Shown piece by piece: positions 50,746-62,152 of a stretch of 64,000 nt of DNA; position 1 is the stretch's first letter, and the number at the start of each line of letters is the position of its first letter. The stretch spans positions 1 through 64,000 of the forward strand of contig NZ_JAXCHT010000002.1 in NCBI RefSeq assembly GCF_035984655.1, given 5' to 3'. The stretch comes from Actimicrobium sp035984655 (GTDB lineage: Bacteria > Pseudomonadota > Gammaproteobacteria > Burkholderiales > Burkholderiaceae_D). Position numbers and translations under genes: made by a program. The notes under the pieces were generated by a model. It was not told where the DNA came from and made no database searches. It saw nothing but the letters and a program-made list of their open reading frames with translations.

Positions 50746-52522
50746 TCCAAGCGATCTGAATCCGACCGACACGCCATCCGCCGACGCCGCCGAAGTGAAG
50801 GCGCCGCGCAAGCGTGCCAGCCGCGCCAAGCCGCCGGCCGATAAAAGCGTGACGGAGGTCGTTGCCGTCGAAGCGGTGCAGCAGGTCGCGCCGAGCGCTG
50901 ACCAATCGAGCGCGCCAACCGCTGGCGGCGAGGACGGTGCGCCAGCAGCGCCCCGTCGCGCCGTACGCGGACCACGCAACCTGCGCCGCAATCGCCCACC
51001 GGTCGAGCGCGCTGACGCAGCGCGCGAACAGACGCCTGGCGAAGCAACGGTCGAGGCGACGCCGGGCGAGCCCAGTGATCTGGCAGCGATCCGGCCGCCA
51101 CGCCAGCACACCCCGCGCGAACCGCGCGAACCGCGTGCCCGTTCCGGCGAAGAACGCAGCAAGGGTCAGAAGCCCGCGCAAAAGTCCCGGCAGAAGCCAG
51201 GCGGCGCCCCGAACCGTGGCGGCGCGCGCGGCCCTGATGCGGATTCCGTCTTTTCATTCGTCACCTCCGATGCATTCGACGCGGCCGACGATGCCACGGC
51301 CGAAGGCCAGCGTGGCGCTCGCCCGGCGCCACCGAAAGCGGTGCGCCGCGATCTGACCGCCGACGACGATGCGCCAAAATTGCACAAGGTGCTGGCCGAA
51401 GCCGGACTGGGTTCACGCCGCGACATGGAAGAGCTCATTGTTGCCGGGCGCGTGTCCGTCAATGGCGAGCCGGCGCACATCGGTCAGCGCATTCTTGCCA
51501 CCGATCAAGTCCGTATCAATGGCAAGTTGATCCAGCGGCGCGTCAGCAAGAAGCCGCCGCGCGTGCTGGTCTATCACAAGCCGGCCGGTGAAATCGTCAG
51601 TCACGATGACCCGGACGGCCGTCCGTCGGTGTTCGAGCGCTTGCCCAACATGAAAGCCGGAAAATGGCTGGCGGTCGGGCGTCTCGACTTCAATACCGAG
51701 GGATTGCTGTTGTTTACCACCTCCGGCGACCTGGCCAATCGGCTGATGCACCCGCGTTATGGCATCGACCGCGAGTATGCCGTGCGCACGCTGGGCGAAC
51801 TTGAGGAAGGCATGCGCCAGAAATTGCTGGCCGGTGTTGAACTCGAAGATGGGCTGGCGCAATTCTCGCGTGTCGCCGATGGCGGTGGCGAAGGCGTCAA
51901 CAAATGGTATCGCGTGACCATCGGCGAAGGCCGCAATCGGGAAGTGCGCCGAATGTTCGAGGCGATCGGTCTGACGGTGTCGCGCCTGATCCGTACCCGC
52001 TACGGTGCGTTGGTGTTGCCGCCAAACCTCAAGCGTGGACGCTGGGAGGAAATGGACGAGCATGCGGTGCGCGACCTGCTGAAAATCAGCGGGCTCGAAA
52101 AAACCGTTGGCAAGCACGAGCCATCCAAAGGTCGGGTCGAGCATCAGGATGCGCAGGGCGGCGTCAACGGCAATCGTGTCGAGCGGACACCAGCATCGCC
52201 GCGCAGCAGCGGGCCAAACGGCAACCGCAGTACCGGGCCCGACCAGGGGCAGGGCACGTGGCAGGGCAAGGGACGTACGGGGCCACCGCGCGGACCAGGC
52301 GCGCCGACCGGCCAAGGCCAGGGTCAAGGGCGTCCGGGCGGCGCCAAACCTGCGCGCAGTCGCCAACCCGATCCCCTGCAGACCGCGCTCGGCTATCCGG
52401 GCATGGGTCAGCCACGGCGCAGTAATGGCCCCGGTCGGGGTGGGCAGGGCTCATCCGGCCAAGGCGGGCAGGGCGGCTTTGGTGGCAACCAGGGCATGCC
52501 GCGCCGCCGCACCAAAGGTTGA
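50732..52522 (+). CDS. rluB: 23S rRNA pseudouridine2605 synthase RluB, with long disordered extensions
   Basis: 596 aa, about twice E. coli RluB. Residues 1-213 are Ala/Arg/Pro-rich and probably disordered. The S4 RNA-binding domain begins near 214 (KLHKVLAEAGLGSRRDMEELI). The catalytic RsuA/RluB domain holds GRLDFNTEGLLLF with the catalytic Asp319, GIDREYAVRTLGEL and NREVRRMFEAIGLTVSRLIR. After about 460 a Gly/Gln/Arg-rich low-complexity tail follows. Long basic tails on RluB are known in betaproteobacteria and may aid rRNA binding. Confidence 0.93.
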   Translation: MNPSNPSDLNPTDTPSADAAEVKAPRKRASRAKPPADKSVTEVVAVEAVQQVAPSADQSSAPTAGGEDGAPAAPRRAVRGPRNLRRNRPPVERADAAREQTPGEATVEATPGEPSDLAAIRPPRQHTPREPREPRARSGEERSKGQKPAQKSRQKPGGAPNRGGARGPDADSVFSFVTSDAFDAADDATAEGQRGARPAPPKAVRRDLTADDDAPKLHKVLAEAGLGSRRDMEELIVAGRVSVNGEPAHIGQRILATDQVRINGKLIQRRVSKKPPRVLVYHKPAGEIVSHDDPDGRPSVFERLPNMKAGKWLAVGRLDFNTEGLLLFTTSGDLANRLMHPRYGIDREYAVRTLGELEEGMRQKLLAGVELEDGLAQFSRVADGGGEGVNKWYRVTIGEGRNREVRRMFEAIGLTVSRLIRTRYGALVLPPNLKRGRWEEMDEHAVRDLLKISGLEKTVGKHEPSKGRVEHQDAQGGVNGNRVERTPASPRSSGPNGNRSTGPDQGQGTWQGKGRTGPPRGPGAPTGQGQGQGRPGGAKPARSRQPDPLQTALGYPGMGQPRRSNGPGRGGQGSSGQGGQGGFGGNQGMPRRRTKG

Positions 52523-52551
52523 TGTTGCAACGCGGGCGTCCCATTTGTTCA

Positions 52552-52580
52552 TTGCGGCGCACAGGGTATTCGTTTATACT
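52552..52580 (+). promoter_or_regulatory. Strong sigma-70-like promoter before rimP
   Basis: TTGCGG (52552-52557), a 17-bp spacer and TATACT (52575-52580). It is 30 bp past the rluB stop and 176 bp before the rimP start. Confidence 0.75.
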
Positions 52581-52651
52581 TCGCCAGTTAAAAAAGTCGC
52601 CGAAACAGCAAGTTCAAGAATAAGAACAGCCGGCGATGGCAACAATAGAAG

Positions 52652-52676
52652 ATGGGCAGATGCCCATTTTTTTTTT
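52652..52676 (+). terminator. Intrinsic terminator in the rimP leader
   Basis: ATGGGC-AGAT-GCCCAT followed by ten T, 72 nt after the -10 box and 80 nt before rimP. It could end rluB transcripts or attenuate the rimP-nusA-infB operon. See the finding. Confidence 0.8.
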
Positions 52677-52755
52677 GCTGATCGGTTTGTAGTGCTTATT
52701 ATTGTGGTCTGGTTGTCTGGTGGCGGATTGTCGCTGCCTCATTCGGAGAATGCCC

Positions 52756-53241
52756 TTGCAGTTGCTGGATTTAATTGAAAAAACCGTCGTTGGGATGGAA
52801 TACGAGCTGGTCGATTTCGAGCAGGCCGCACGCGGTCTGCTGCGCGTATACATCGATTTTCCGCCCGAGCAGGCTGAGCGCGGCATGATCACGGTCGAAG
52901 ACTGTGAAAAAGTTTCGCATCAGTTGCTGCATGTGCTGACGGTTGAAAATGCGATTTACGAGCGGCTTGAAGTATCGTCGCCGGGACTAGACCGTCCGCT
53001 GAAGAAGCTGGCGGACTATATGCGTTTTGCGGGACAGGAAGCAATTGTCAAGCTGCGCATGCCGATGCCCGGTGCGGCCAGCCGCAAATCGTTTCAGGGC
53101 CTGTTGCAGGCGCCGGATGGCGATAAGTTAAAGTTGGAATTTGAAGGAAAAGAAGGTCCGGCGATGCTTGAGTTTGCGCTCGCCGACGTGGACAAGGCAC
53201 GCCTGGTGCCGAAAGTGGATTTTAGGAGTCGCAAAGCATGA
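52756..53241 (+). CDS. rimP: Ribosome maturation factor RimP
   Basis: 161 aa from a TTG start at 52756, which is preceded by GGAGA at 8 nt; the ATG at 52750 lies too close to that site. Starting at LQLLDLIEKTVVGMEYELVDFEQ matches the start of Burkholderia RimP. ITVEDCEKVSHQLLHVL, YERLEVSSPGLDRPL and the C-terminal EFALADVDKARLVPKVDF are the conserved blocks. It assists 30S assembly. nusA overlaps its stop (ATGA). Confidence 0.94.
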   Translation: MQLLDLIEKTVVGMEYELVDFEQAARGLLRVYIDFPPEQAERGMITVEDCEKVSHQLLHVLTVENAIYERLEVSSPGLDRPLKKLADYMRFAGQEAIVKLRMPMPGAASRKSFQGLLQAPDGDKLKLEFEGKEGPAMLEFALADVDKARLVPKVDFRSRKA

Positions 53242-54797
53242 GTCGCGAAGTTTTATTGTTGGTAGATGCGCTGGCGCGCGAAAAAAATGTCGACAAGGAT
53301 GTCGTCTTCGGAGCGCTGGAACACGCGCTGTCGCAGGCCACCAAGAAGCGTTATGAAGGTGACGTCGACATCCGGGTCACGATTGATCGCGAAACCGGCA
53401 TCTTCGAATCGTTTCGTCGCTGGCACGTGGTGCCGGACGAAGCCGGTTTGCAACTGCCGGATCAGGAGATCCTGCATTTCGAGGCGCTTGAGCAGATCAG
53501 CGATATTGAAGTCGACGACCACATCGAAGAGCCGATCGAGTCAGTTGAATTCGGTCGCCGCTTCGCACAGGACACCAAACAGGTCGTGCTGCAACGCATT
53601 CGCGATGCCGAGCGCGAGCAAATCCTGGTCGATTTCCTTGAGCGCGGCGATTCACTCGTCACCGGCACGATCAAGCGCATGGAGCGCGGCGATGCAATCG
53701 TCGAGTCCGGCAAGATCGAAGCACGTCTGCCGCGCGACCAGATGATTCCGAAAGAAAATTTGCGTATCGGTGATCGCGTCCGCGCCTTCATCCTGCGCAT
53801 CGATCGCAATGCGCGCGGCCCGCAAGTGATCCTGTCACGCACGGCCCCTGAATTCATCATGAAACTGTTCGAACTCGAAGTCCCGGAGATCGAACAGGGC
53901 TTGCTGCAGATTAAGTCTGCCGCCCGTGACGCCGGTGTGCGCGCCAAGATTGCGGTCTTCACCAGCGACAAGCGGATCGATCCTATCGGCACCTGCGTCG
54001 GCATGCGCGGTTCACGTGTCCAGGCTGTGACCGGCGAACTCGGTGGCGAGCGCGTGGATATAGTGTTGTGGTCGGAAGATCCTGCGCAGTTCGTCATTGG
54101 TGCGCTGGCACCGGCGAATGTGTCCTCGATTGTGGTCGACGAAGAAAAGCACGCGATGGACGTGGTCGTCGATGAAGAGAATCTGGCCATAGCAATCGGT
54201 CGTGGCGGCCAGAACGTGCGTCTGGCAGCCGAACTGACCAACTGGCAGATCAACATCATGACGGCGGAAGAATCGGCCAGCAAGTCGGCCAATGAAACTG
54301 CCGCAGTGCGTGCGCTGTTCATGGAAAAACTCGATGTCGATCAGGAAGTCGCTGACATCCTGGTCGATGAAGGTTTCGCCAGCCTGGAAGAAATCGCTTA
54401 CGTGCCGATCAGCGAAATGCTGGAAATCGAATCGTTCGACGAAGACACCGTCAATGAATTGCGCACCCGTGCCCGCGATGCGCTGGTCACCGAAGCCATC
54501 GCCTCCGAAGAAGGTCTCGAAGGCATGGATGACGGGCTTGCCACGATGGAAGGCATGGATCGGGTTACTGCAGGCAAGCTTGGCCTGGCCGGCATTAAAA
54601 CCCTGTCCGCTTTTGCGGCGCTGGCGTACGACGAGTTTGGTGCGATTCTGGCTTTGCCGGCGGAACGTGCACGGCATTTGATTGACAATGAATTTAAAGA
54701 TGTGACCGATGAAGAGATGAAGCTCATCGATGCCAAGTACGATGATCGTGTCAAGGCGCTGCAAGCCAAGGCATGGAACCTCGCGGAAACAAAATGA
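53238..54797 (+). CDS. nusA: Transcription termination/antitermination factor NusA
   Basis: 519 aa. Domains in order: N-terminal RNAP-binding region (1-130, with ALEHALSQATKKRYEGDVDI), S1 (about 135-200, GDSLVTGTIKRMERGD), KH1 (TCVGMRGSRVQAVTGEL) and KH2 (AIAIGRGGQNVRLAAEL). Two helical acidic repeats near the C-terminus (VADILVDEGFASLEEIAYVP; LGLAGIKTLSAFAALAYDEF) correspond to AR1/AR2. It binds RNA polymerase to control pausing and termination and follows rimP with an ATGA overlap. Confidence 0.97.
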   Translation: MSREVLLLVDALAREKNVDKDVVFGALEHALSQATKKRYEGDVDIRVTIDRETGIFESFRRWHVVPDEAGLQLPDQEILHFEALEQISDIEVDDHIEEPIESVEFGRRFAQDTKQVVLQRIRDAEREQILVDFLERGDSLVTGTIKRMERGDAIVESGKIEARLPRDQMIPKENLRIGDRVRAFILRIDRNARGPQVILSRTAPEFIMKLFELEVPEIEQGLLQIKSAARDAGVRAKIAVFTSDKRIDPIGTCVGMRGSRVQAVTGELGGERVDIVLWSEDPAQFVIGALAPANVSSIVVDEEKHAMDVVVDEENLAIAIGRGGQNVRLAAELTNWQINIMTAEESASKSANETAAVRALFMEKLDVDQEVADILVDEGFASLEEIAYVPISEMLEIESFDEDTVNELRTRARDALVTEAIASEEGLEGMDDGLATMEGMDRVTAGKLGLAGIKTLSAFAALAYDEFGAILALPAERARHLIDNEFKDVTDEEMKLIDAKYDDRVKALQAKAWNLAETK

Positions 54798-54847
54798 TCC
54801 GAGAAGTTCTTATATCATCGACCGCGCCACATAGAAAAGAGGACTGA

Positions 54848-57667
<2,820 letters not shown>

Positions 57668-57696
57668 TCACGCGCTGTCAGCACGTGCAAGTAACG

Positions 57697-57761
57697 CAGG
57701 CCTCGTTGGCTGCATGATGTCAAGACGCGAAGGCGTAACATCATGTGGTGATCGAGGCCTG
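57697..57761 (+). other. 65-nt imperfect hairpin between infB and rbfA
   Basis: Outer arms CAGGCCTCG (57697-57705) and CGAGGCCTG (57753-57761). Inner arms are ATGATGT (57714-57720) and ACATCAT (57738-57744), with a small CGC/GCG apex. It is a structured RNA candidate between two operon genes; no long T-run follows. Confidence 0.7.
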
Positions 57762-57844
57762 ATTCATTTTCAGAGCAGCATCTCGACGGGCAATTGAACC
57801 GGCCACCGGCCTGTTATCCCGGCGAATTTTCAGAGTTACCCATC

Positions 57845-58234
57845 ATGGCAAAGCACAGCAAAACCATCCCAGTTCGCGGTATCCGCGTGGCCGACCAGAT
57901 CCAGCGTGACCTGGCCGAGATTCTCGCCTACGAACTGAAAGATCCGCGCGTCGGCATGATCACCGTGACCGAAGTGCAATTGACGCCTGACTACGCGCAC
58001 GCGAAAGTCTTCTTCACGATGCTCAGCGATGACAAGGAGGCGATTCAGAACACCGTCGCCGGGCTCAAGCAGGCGTCCGGATATATCCGCGGCCAGCTCG
58101 GTCGGCGCCTGACGGTGCATACCTTGCCTGAGCTGCATTTCGTGCACGACACCTCGACGTCGCGCGGCATCGAATTGTCGCGTCTGATCGACGAGGCCAA
58201 TGCGACCCGTTCCAAAGACGACGGGCAGGCCTGA
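57845..58234 (+). CDS. rbfA: Ribosome-binding factor A
   Basis: 129 aa from ATG 57845. The single KH-like domain has RVADQIQRDLAEILAYELKDPRVGMITVTEVQLTPDYAHAKVFF, split over its conserved segments, and LPELHFVHDTSTSRGIELSRLI. It assists 30S maturation at low temperature. truB starts 8 bp after the stop. Confidence 0.96.
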   Translation: MAKHSKTIPVRGIRVADQIQRDLAEILAYELKDPRVGMITVTEVQLTPDYAHAKVFFTMLSDDKEAIQNTVAGLKQASGYIRGQLGRRLTVHTLPELHFVHDTSTSRGIELSRLIDEANATRSKDDGQA

Positions 58235-58242
58235 TCGTCGCA

Positions 58243-59175
58243 ATGGCCAGCTTTCCCCCGAAAAGAAGACGCGTGCCGGTGCACGGCGTGCTGTTGCTGG
58301 ATAAATCCGCCGGCCATTCCAGCAACGACGTGCTGATCAAGGCCAAGCGCCTGCTCAACGCCGAAAAGGCCGGACATACCGGCACGCTCGATCCGTTTGC
58401 AACCGGTTTGCTGCCCTTGTGCTTTGGTGAAGCAACCAAGTTCGCGCAGGATTTGCTCGATGCCGACAAGACCTACGAAACGGTCGTCCATCTGGGCCAG
58501 CGCAGCGACACCGGCGACACCGAGGGTGAGATCGTCGAGACGCTGCCGGTCGACGTCTCACGCGAGCAGATCGAGCGCGTTCTGGCGCAATTTCGCGGTC
58601 CGATCAATCAGGTGCCGCCGATGTACTCGGCCCTGAAGCGCGACGGCAAGCCGCTGTATGAATACGCGCGCGCCGGCATTACGCTGGAGCGGGAAGCACG
58701 GCCGGTCATCATCCACCTGCTGGAGCTCCTTGATTTCCAGACGCCTTTCCTGACCCTGCGCGTGCGTTGCAGCAAAGGCACCTATATTCGCGTGCTGGGC
58801 GAAGAGATCGGTGCGGCGCTCGGCTGCGGCGGGCATTTGCAGGCGCTGCGCCGCACCCAGGTCGGCGCACTGTTGCTGCACAACGCAGTGACGCTGGAGC
58901 AATTGGCCGATAGCGCAGAAGACCAGCGTACTGCCTTGCTTGCGCCGGTCGATGCACTGCTGGCGAGTTTTCCGATCCTGTCCTTGCCGGATGAACTGGC
59001 GCGTCGTTTTCTGCACGGCCAGCGCATTTCGCTCGGCAAGGAAGAGATCGCGTTGCCGGCAACCGACGGACGCGTGCGCGTCTATCGCACCAGCGACAAT
59101 GGTTTGCTGGGCACCGGTCAGATGCAGGAGTTCGGCGTGCTCGCCCCGGAACGCCTGATTTCAACCGCGCTGTAA
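58243..59175 (+). CDS. truB: tRNA pseudouridine55 synthase
   Basis: 310 aa. It forms pseudouridine at position 55 of the T-loop. The catalytic Asp is in HTGTLDPFATGLLPL, and VHGVLLLDKSAGHSSNDVLIKAKR is the family start. YSALKRDGKPLYEYARAG and RCSKGTYIRVLGEEIGAALG follow, as in TruB. A C-terminal PUA-like segment completes it. It is the last gene of the rimP operon before typA, which has its own promoter. Confidence 0.97.
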   Translation: MASFPPKRRRVPVHGVLLLDKSAGHSSNDVLIKAKRLLNAEKAGHTGTLDPFATGLLPLCFGEATKFAQDLLDADKTYETVVHLGQRSDTGDTEGEIVETLPVDVSREQIERVLAQFRGPINQVPPMYSALKRDGKPLYEYARAGITLEREARPVIIHLLELLDFQTPFLTLRVRCSKGTYIRVLGEEIGAALGCGGHLQALRRTQVGALLLHNAVTLEQLADSAEDQRTALLAPVDALLASFPILSLPDELARRFLHGQRISLGKEEIALPATDGRVRVYRTSDNGLLGTGQMQEFGVLAPERLISTAL

Positions 59176-59215
59176 TGGCCCGCAGTCACACTCAGCGAAA
59201 AGTCACACGCCAGAC

Positions 59216-59244
59216 TTAATTCGTGCACCGCAGCATGTTACAAT
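59216..59244 (+). promoter_or_regulatory. Promoter-like element before typA
   Basis: TTAATT (59216-59221), a 17-bp spacer and TACAAT (59239-59244). The -10 is close to consensus, the -35 weak. It lies 67 bp before the typA start. Confidence 0.5.
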
Positions 59245-59310
59245 GCGCGGTTTTCCGAATTAAGCACTGATTCAGTATTTACCTCCGCAAGAATTAAGCC
59301 CACAAAGATC

Positions 59311-61143
59311 ATGTCAAATACAAAACGCGCCATCCGTAACATCGCCATCATCGCTCACGTTGACCATGGCAAAACCACTCTCGTTGACAAGTTGCTGCGT
59401 CAGTCGGGCACCTTCCGTGACAACCAGCAAGTCGATGCCCGCGTGATGGACTCGAATGATCTGGAAAAAGAACGCGGCATCACGATTCTCTCCAAAAACT
59501 GTGCCGTCGAATACGAAGGCACCCACATCAATATCGTTGACACCCCAGGCCATGCCGACTTCGGTGGTGAAGTCGAGCGCGTGCTGTCGATGGTCGACAG
59601 TGTGCTGCTGCTGGTCGATGCGCAGGAAGGCCCGATGCCACAGACCCGTTTCGTCACGCGCAAGGCGCTGGCACTCGGTTTGAAGCCAATCGTCGTGGTC
59701 AACAAGATCGATCGCCCGGGCGCCCGTCCGGAGTGGGCCATCAACGCCACCTTCGAACTGTTTGACAAACTCGGCGCGACCGAAGAACAACTGGATTTCC
59801 CGGTCGTGTTCGCCTCGGCGCTGAACGGCTATTCGAGTCTCGATTCGTCGGTTCGCGAAGGCGACATGAAGCCGCTGTTCGACGCAATTCTGCGCCACGT
59901 TCCAGCGCGCGAAGACGACCAGGACGGTCCGTTGCAATTGCAGATTTCGTCGCTCGACTATTCGTCGTATGTCGGCAAAATCGGTATCGGCCGCATCACC
60001 CGTGGTCGCGTGCGCGGCCTGCAGGACGTGATCATCATGAACGGCCCTGACTCCACCCCGATCAAGGCGCGTGTCAATCAGGTGCTGAATTTCAAGGGTC
60101 TCGATCGCGTGCTGGTCGATGAAGCCGTTGCCGGTGACATCGTCCTGATCAACGGTATCGAGGAACTCGGCATCGGCACCACTGTGTGCTCGCCAGAGCT
60201 GCCAGATGCGTTGCCAATGCTGATCGTTGACGAACCAACCCTGACCATGAACTTCATGGTCAACAATTCCCCATTGGCCGGTCGCGAAGGCAAGTTCGTT
60301 ACCAGCCGTCAGTTGCGCGAGCGTCTTGATCGCGAACTGAAAGCCAACGTCGCGTTGCGCGTTGCGCCGACCGACGACGATACGATTTTCGAAGTCTCGG
60401 GTCGCGGTGAGTTGCATCTGACGATTCTGATTGAAAACATGCGTCGCGAAGGCTTCGAGCTGGCCGTATCGCGTCCGCGCGTGGTGTTCAAGATGGTCGA
60501 TGGCGTGCGTCACGAGCCGTTCGAACTGCTGTCGGTTGACGTCGAAGAAGTCAACCAGGGCGGCGTGATGGAAGAACTGGGTCGTCGTCGTGGTGACCTG
60601 CAGAACATGGAATCCGACGGCAAGGGACGCGTGCGTCTTGAGTACCGCATTCCAGCCCGTGGCCTGATCGGTTTCCAGGGCGAGTTCATGACCCTGACCC
60701 GCGGCACCGGTTTGATGAGCCACATTTTTGACGAATACGCACCAGTCGACAACAGCAAGGGCGAGATGGCTGCCCGTCGCAACGGCGTGCTGATTTCGCA
60801 GGACGATGGCGCAGCAGTGGCCTACGCAATCTGGAAACTGCAGGATCGCGGCCGCATGTTCGTCGTGCATAACGATCCGGTCTACGAAGGCATGATCATC
60901 GGCATTCACTCACGTGACAACGATCTGGTGGTCAACCCGATCAAGGGCAAGCAGCTGACCAACGTGCGTTCGTCCGGTACCGATGAAGCGGTGCGCCTGG
61001 TGCCGCCGATTCAGATGTCGCTCGAATACGCAGTGGAATTCATTGCCGATGACGAGCTGGTCGAAATCACGCCAAAAAGCATCCGTCTGCGCAAGCGCTA
61101 TCTGAAAGAGAATGAGCGCAAGAAGGCCACCCGCGACGCGTAA
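59311..61143 (+). CDS. typA: GTP-binding ribosomal stress protein TypA/BipA
   Basis: 610 aa. G1 is AHVDHGKTTLVDKLL, G3 DTPGHADFGGEVERVL and G4 NKIDRPGARPEW. Domains II-III and V follow, and the BipA C-terminal domain includes GRMFVVHNDPVYEGMIIG and NVRSSGTDEAVRLVPP. It is a ribosome-associated GTPase for 50S assembly and stress or cold growth. A stem-loop with a short T-run follows the stop. Confidence 0.97.
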   Translation: MSNTKRAIRNIAIIAHVDHGKTTLVDKLLRQSGTFRDNQQVDARVMDSNDLEKERGITILSKNCAVEYEGTHINIVDTPGHADFGGEVERVLSMVDSVLLLVDAQEGPMPQTRFVTRKALALGLKPIVVVNKIDRPGARPEWAINATFELFDKLGATEEQLDFPVVFASALNGYSSLDSSVREGDMKPLFDAILRHVPAREDDQDGPLQLQISSLDYSSYVGKIGIGRITRGRVRGLQDVIIMNGPDSTPIKARVNQVLNFKGLDRVLVDEAVAGDIVLINGIEELGIGTTVCSPELPDALPMLIVDEPTLTMNFMVNNSPLAGREGKFVTSRQLRERLDRELKANVALRVAPTDDDTIFEVSGRGELHLTILIENMRREGFELAVSRPRVVFKMVDGVRHEPFELLSVDVEEVNQGGVMEELGRRRGDLQNMESDGKGRVRLEYRIPARGLIGFQGEFMTLTRGTGLMSHIFDEYAPVDNSKGEMAARRNGVLISQDDGAAVAYAIWKLQDRGRMFVVHNDPVYEGMIIGIHSRDNDLVVNPIKGKQLTNVRSSGTDEAVRLVPPIQMSLEYAVEFIADDELVEITPKSIRLRKRYLKENERKKATRDA

Positions 61144-61181
61144 TTGTCGATGGTGCGTCGGTGTGTCCTGCCGACGCTTTC

Positions 61182-61226
61182 AAAAGCCCGCTGCCGGTCG
61201 ATTTGTTCGATCTCCAGCGGGCTTTT
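61182..61226 (+). terminator. Intrinsic terminator after typA
   Basis: AAAAGCCCGCTG and CAGCGGGCTTTT pair as a 12-bp stem around a 21-nt loop, 38 bp past the typA stop. Confidence 0.85.
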
Positions 61227-61243
61227 CATTTCAGGTGACGCCC

Positions 61244-62152
61244 ATGTCTTTGCTAGCTTCCTCTTCGTTCTCGCACAACCGTGCCGTGCTGGTCATGATC
61301 TGCGCCGCGACGCTGTGGAGTATCGCCGGTGTGCTCACGCGTCATCTTGAGGTCGCCCGGGGCTTTGAAGTCACGTTCTGGCGCAGTCTCTTTGCCGCCG
61401 TGTTTGTCGTCGGCGCCTTGCTGTGGCAAAAGCGCGGGCGCGCCGTCGCCAATGTGCTGGCGCTTGGTCCGGTCGGGTTGCTGTCGGGGCTGATGTGGGC
61501 GGTGATGTTTTGCTGCTTCATGATTGCCCTGACCATGACAACCGTGGCCAACACGCTGGTGGTCATGAGCATTTCGCCATTGCTGACGGCGCTGCTGGCG
61601 TGGGCCTTGCTGCGACAGAAAATTGCGGCACGCACCTGGCTGGCGATTGCGGTTGCCTTTGTCGGGATGGTGTGGATGTTCGTACGCGGGATGGCGCATG
61701 TCAGTGCCGGGCAGTTGCTGGGCATGGGCATCGCACTGGGTGTGCCGCTGGCATCCTCGATCAATGTGATCGTGCTGAAGAAGGCGGGCGCGCGCGTCGA
61801 TCTGATTCCGGCGGTGCTGGTGGGTGGCCTGGTATCGGCATTGCTGATGTTGCCGTTGAGCCTGCCGATGCAGGCGTCGGCCCATGACATCGGCATCCTT
61901 GCCATCCTGGGCTTCTTTCAGCTGGGCTTTCCGTGCATGCTGATGGTGGCCGCTTCGCGCTCGCTGGCCGCGCCGGAGATCGCATTGCTGGCCCTCATTG
62001 AAGTCCTGCTCGGTCCGATCTGGGCCTGGCTCGGCGCCGGTGAAGTCCCGGCCAACGAAACGCTGGCCGGCGGCGCGCTGGTGGTTGCCGCGCTCGTGTT
62101 CAACGAACTGGTTGCGCTGCGCCGTCCTGCCAATCAGGCCAGTGCGGTCTGA
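61244..62152 (+). CDS. EamA/DMT-family transporter
   Basis: 302 aa from ATG 61244, with AGGTG 8 nt upstream. It has ten hydrophobic helices in two EamA repeats (ICAATLWSIAGVLTRHLEVA, FWRSLFAAVFVVGALLW in the first; FFQLGFPCMLMVAASRSLAAPE and LIEVLLGPIWAWLGAGEVP in the second). It is a metabolite exporter of unknown substrate. Its last 19 bp overlap the end of the convergent aminotransferase gene. Confidence 0.87.
   Translation: MSLLASSSFSHNRAVLVMICAATLWSIAGVLTRHLEVARGFEVTFWRSLFAAVFVVGALLWQKRGRAVANVLALGPVGLLSGLMWAVMFCCFMIALTMTTVANTLVVMSISPLLTALLAWALLRQKIAARTWLAIAVAFVGMVWMFVRGMAHVSAGQLLGMGIALGVPLASSINVIVLKKAGARVDLIPAVLVGGLVSALLMLPLSLPMQASAHDIGILAILGFFQLGFPCMLMVAASRSLAAPEIALLALIEVLLGPIWAWLGAGEVPANETLAGGALVVAALVFNELVALRRPANQASAV

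Noticed and set aside
59314..60909. 531-aa minus-strand frame
   Set aside because: Entirely within typA on the other strand, no family features.
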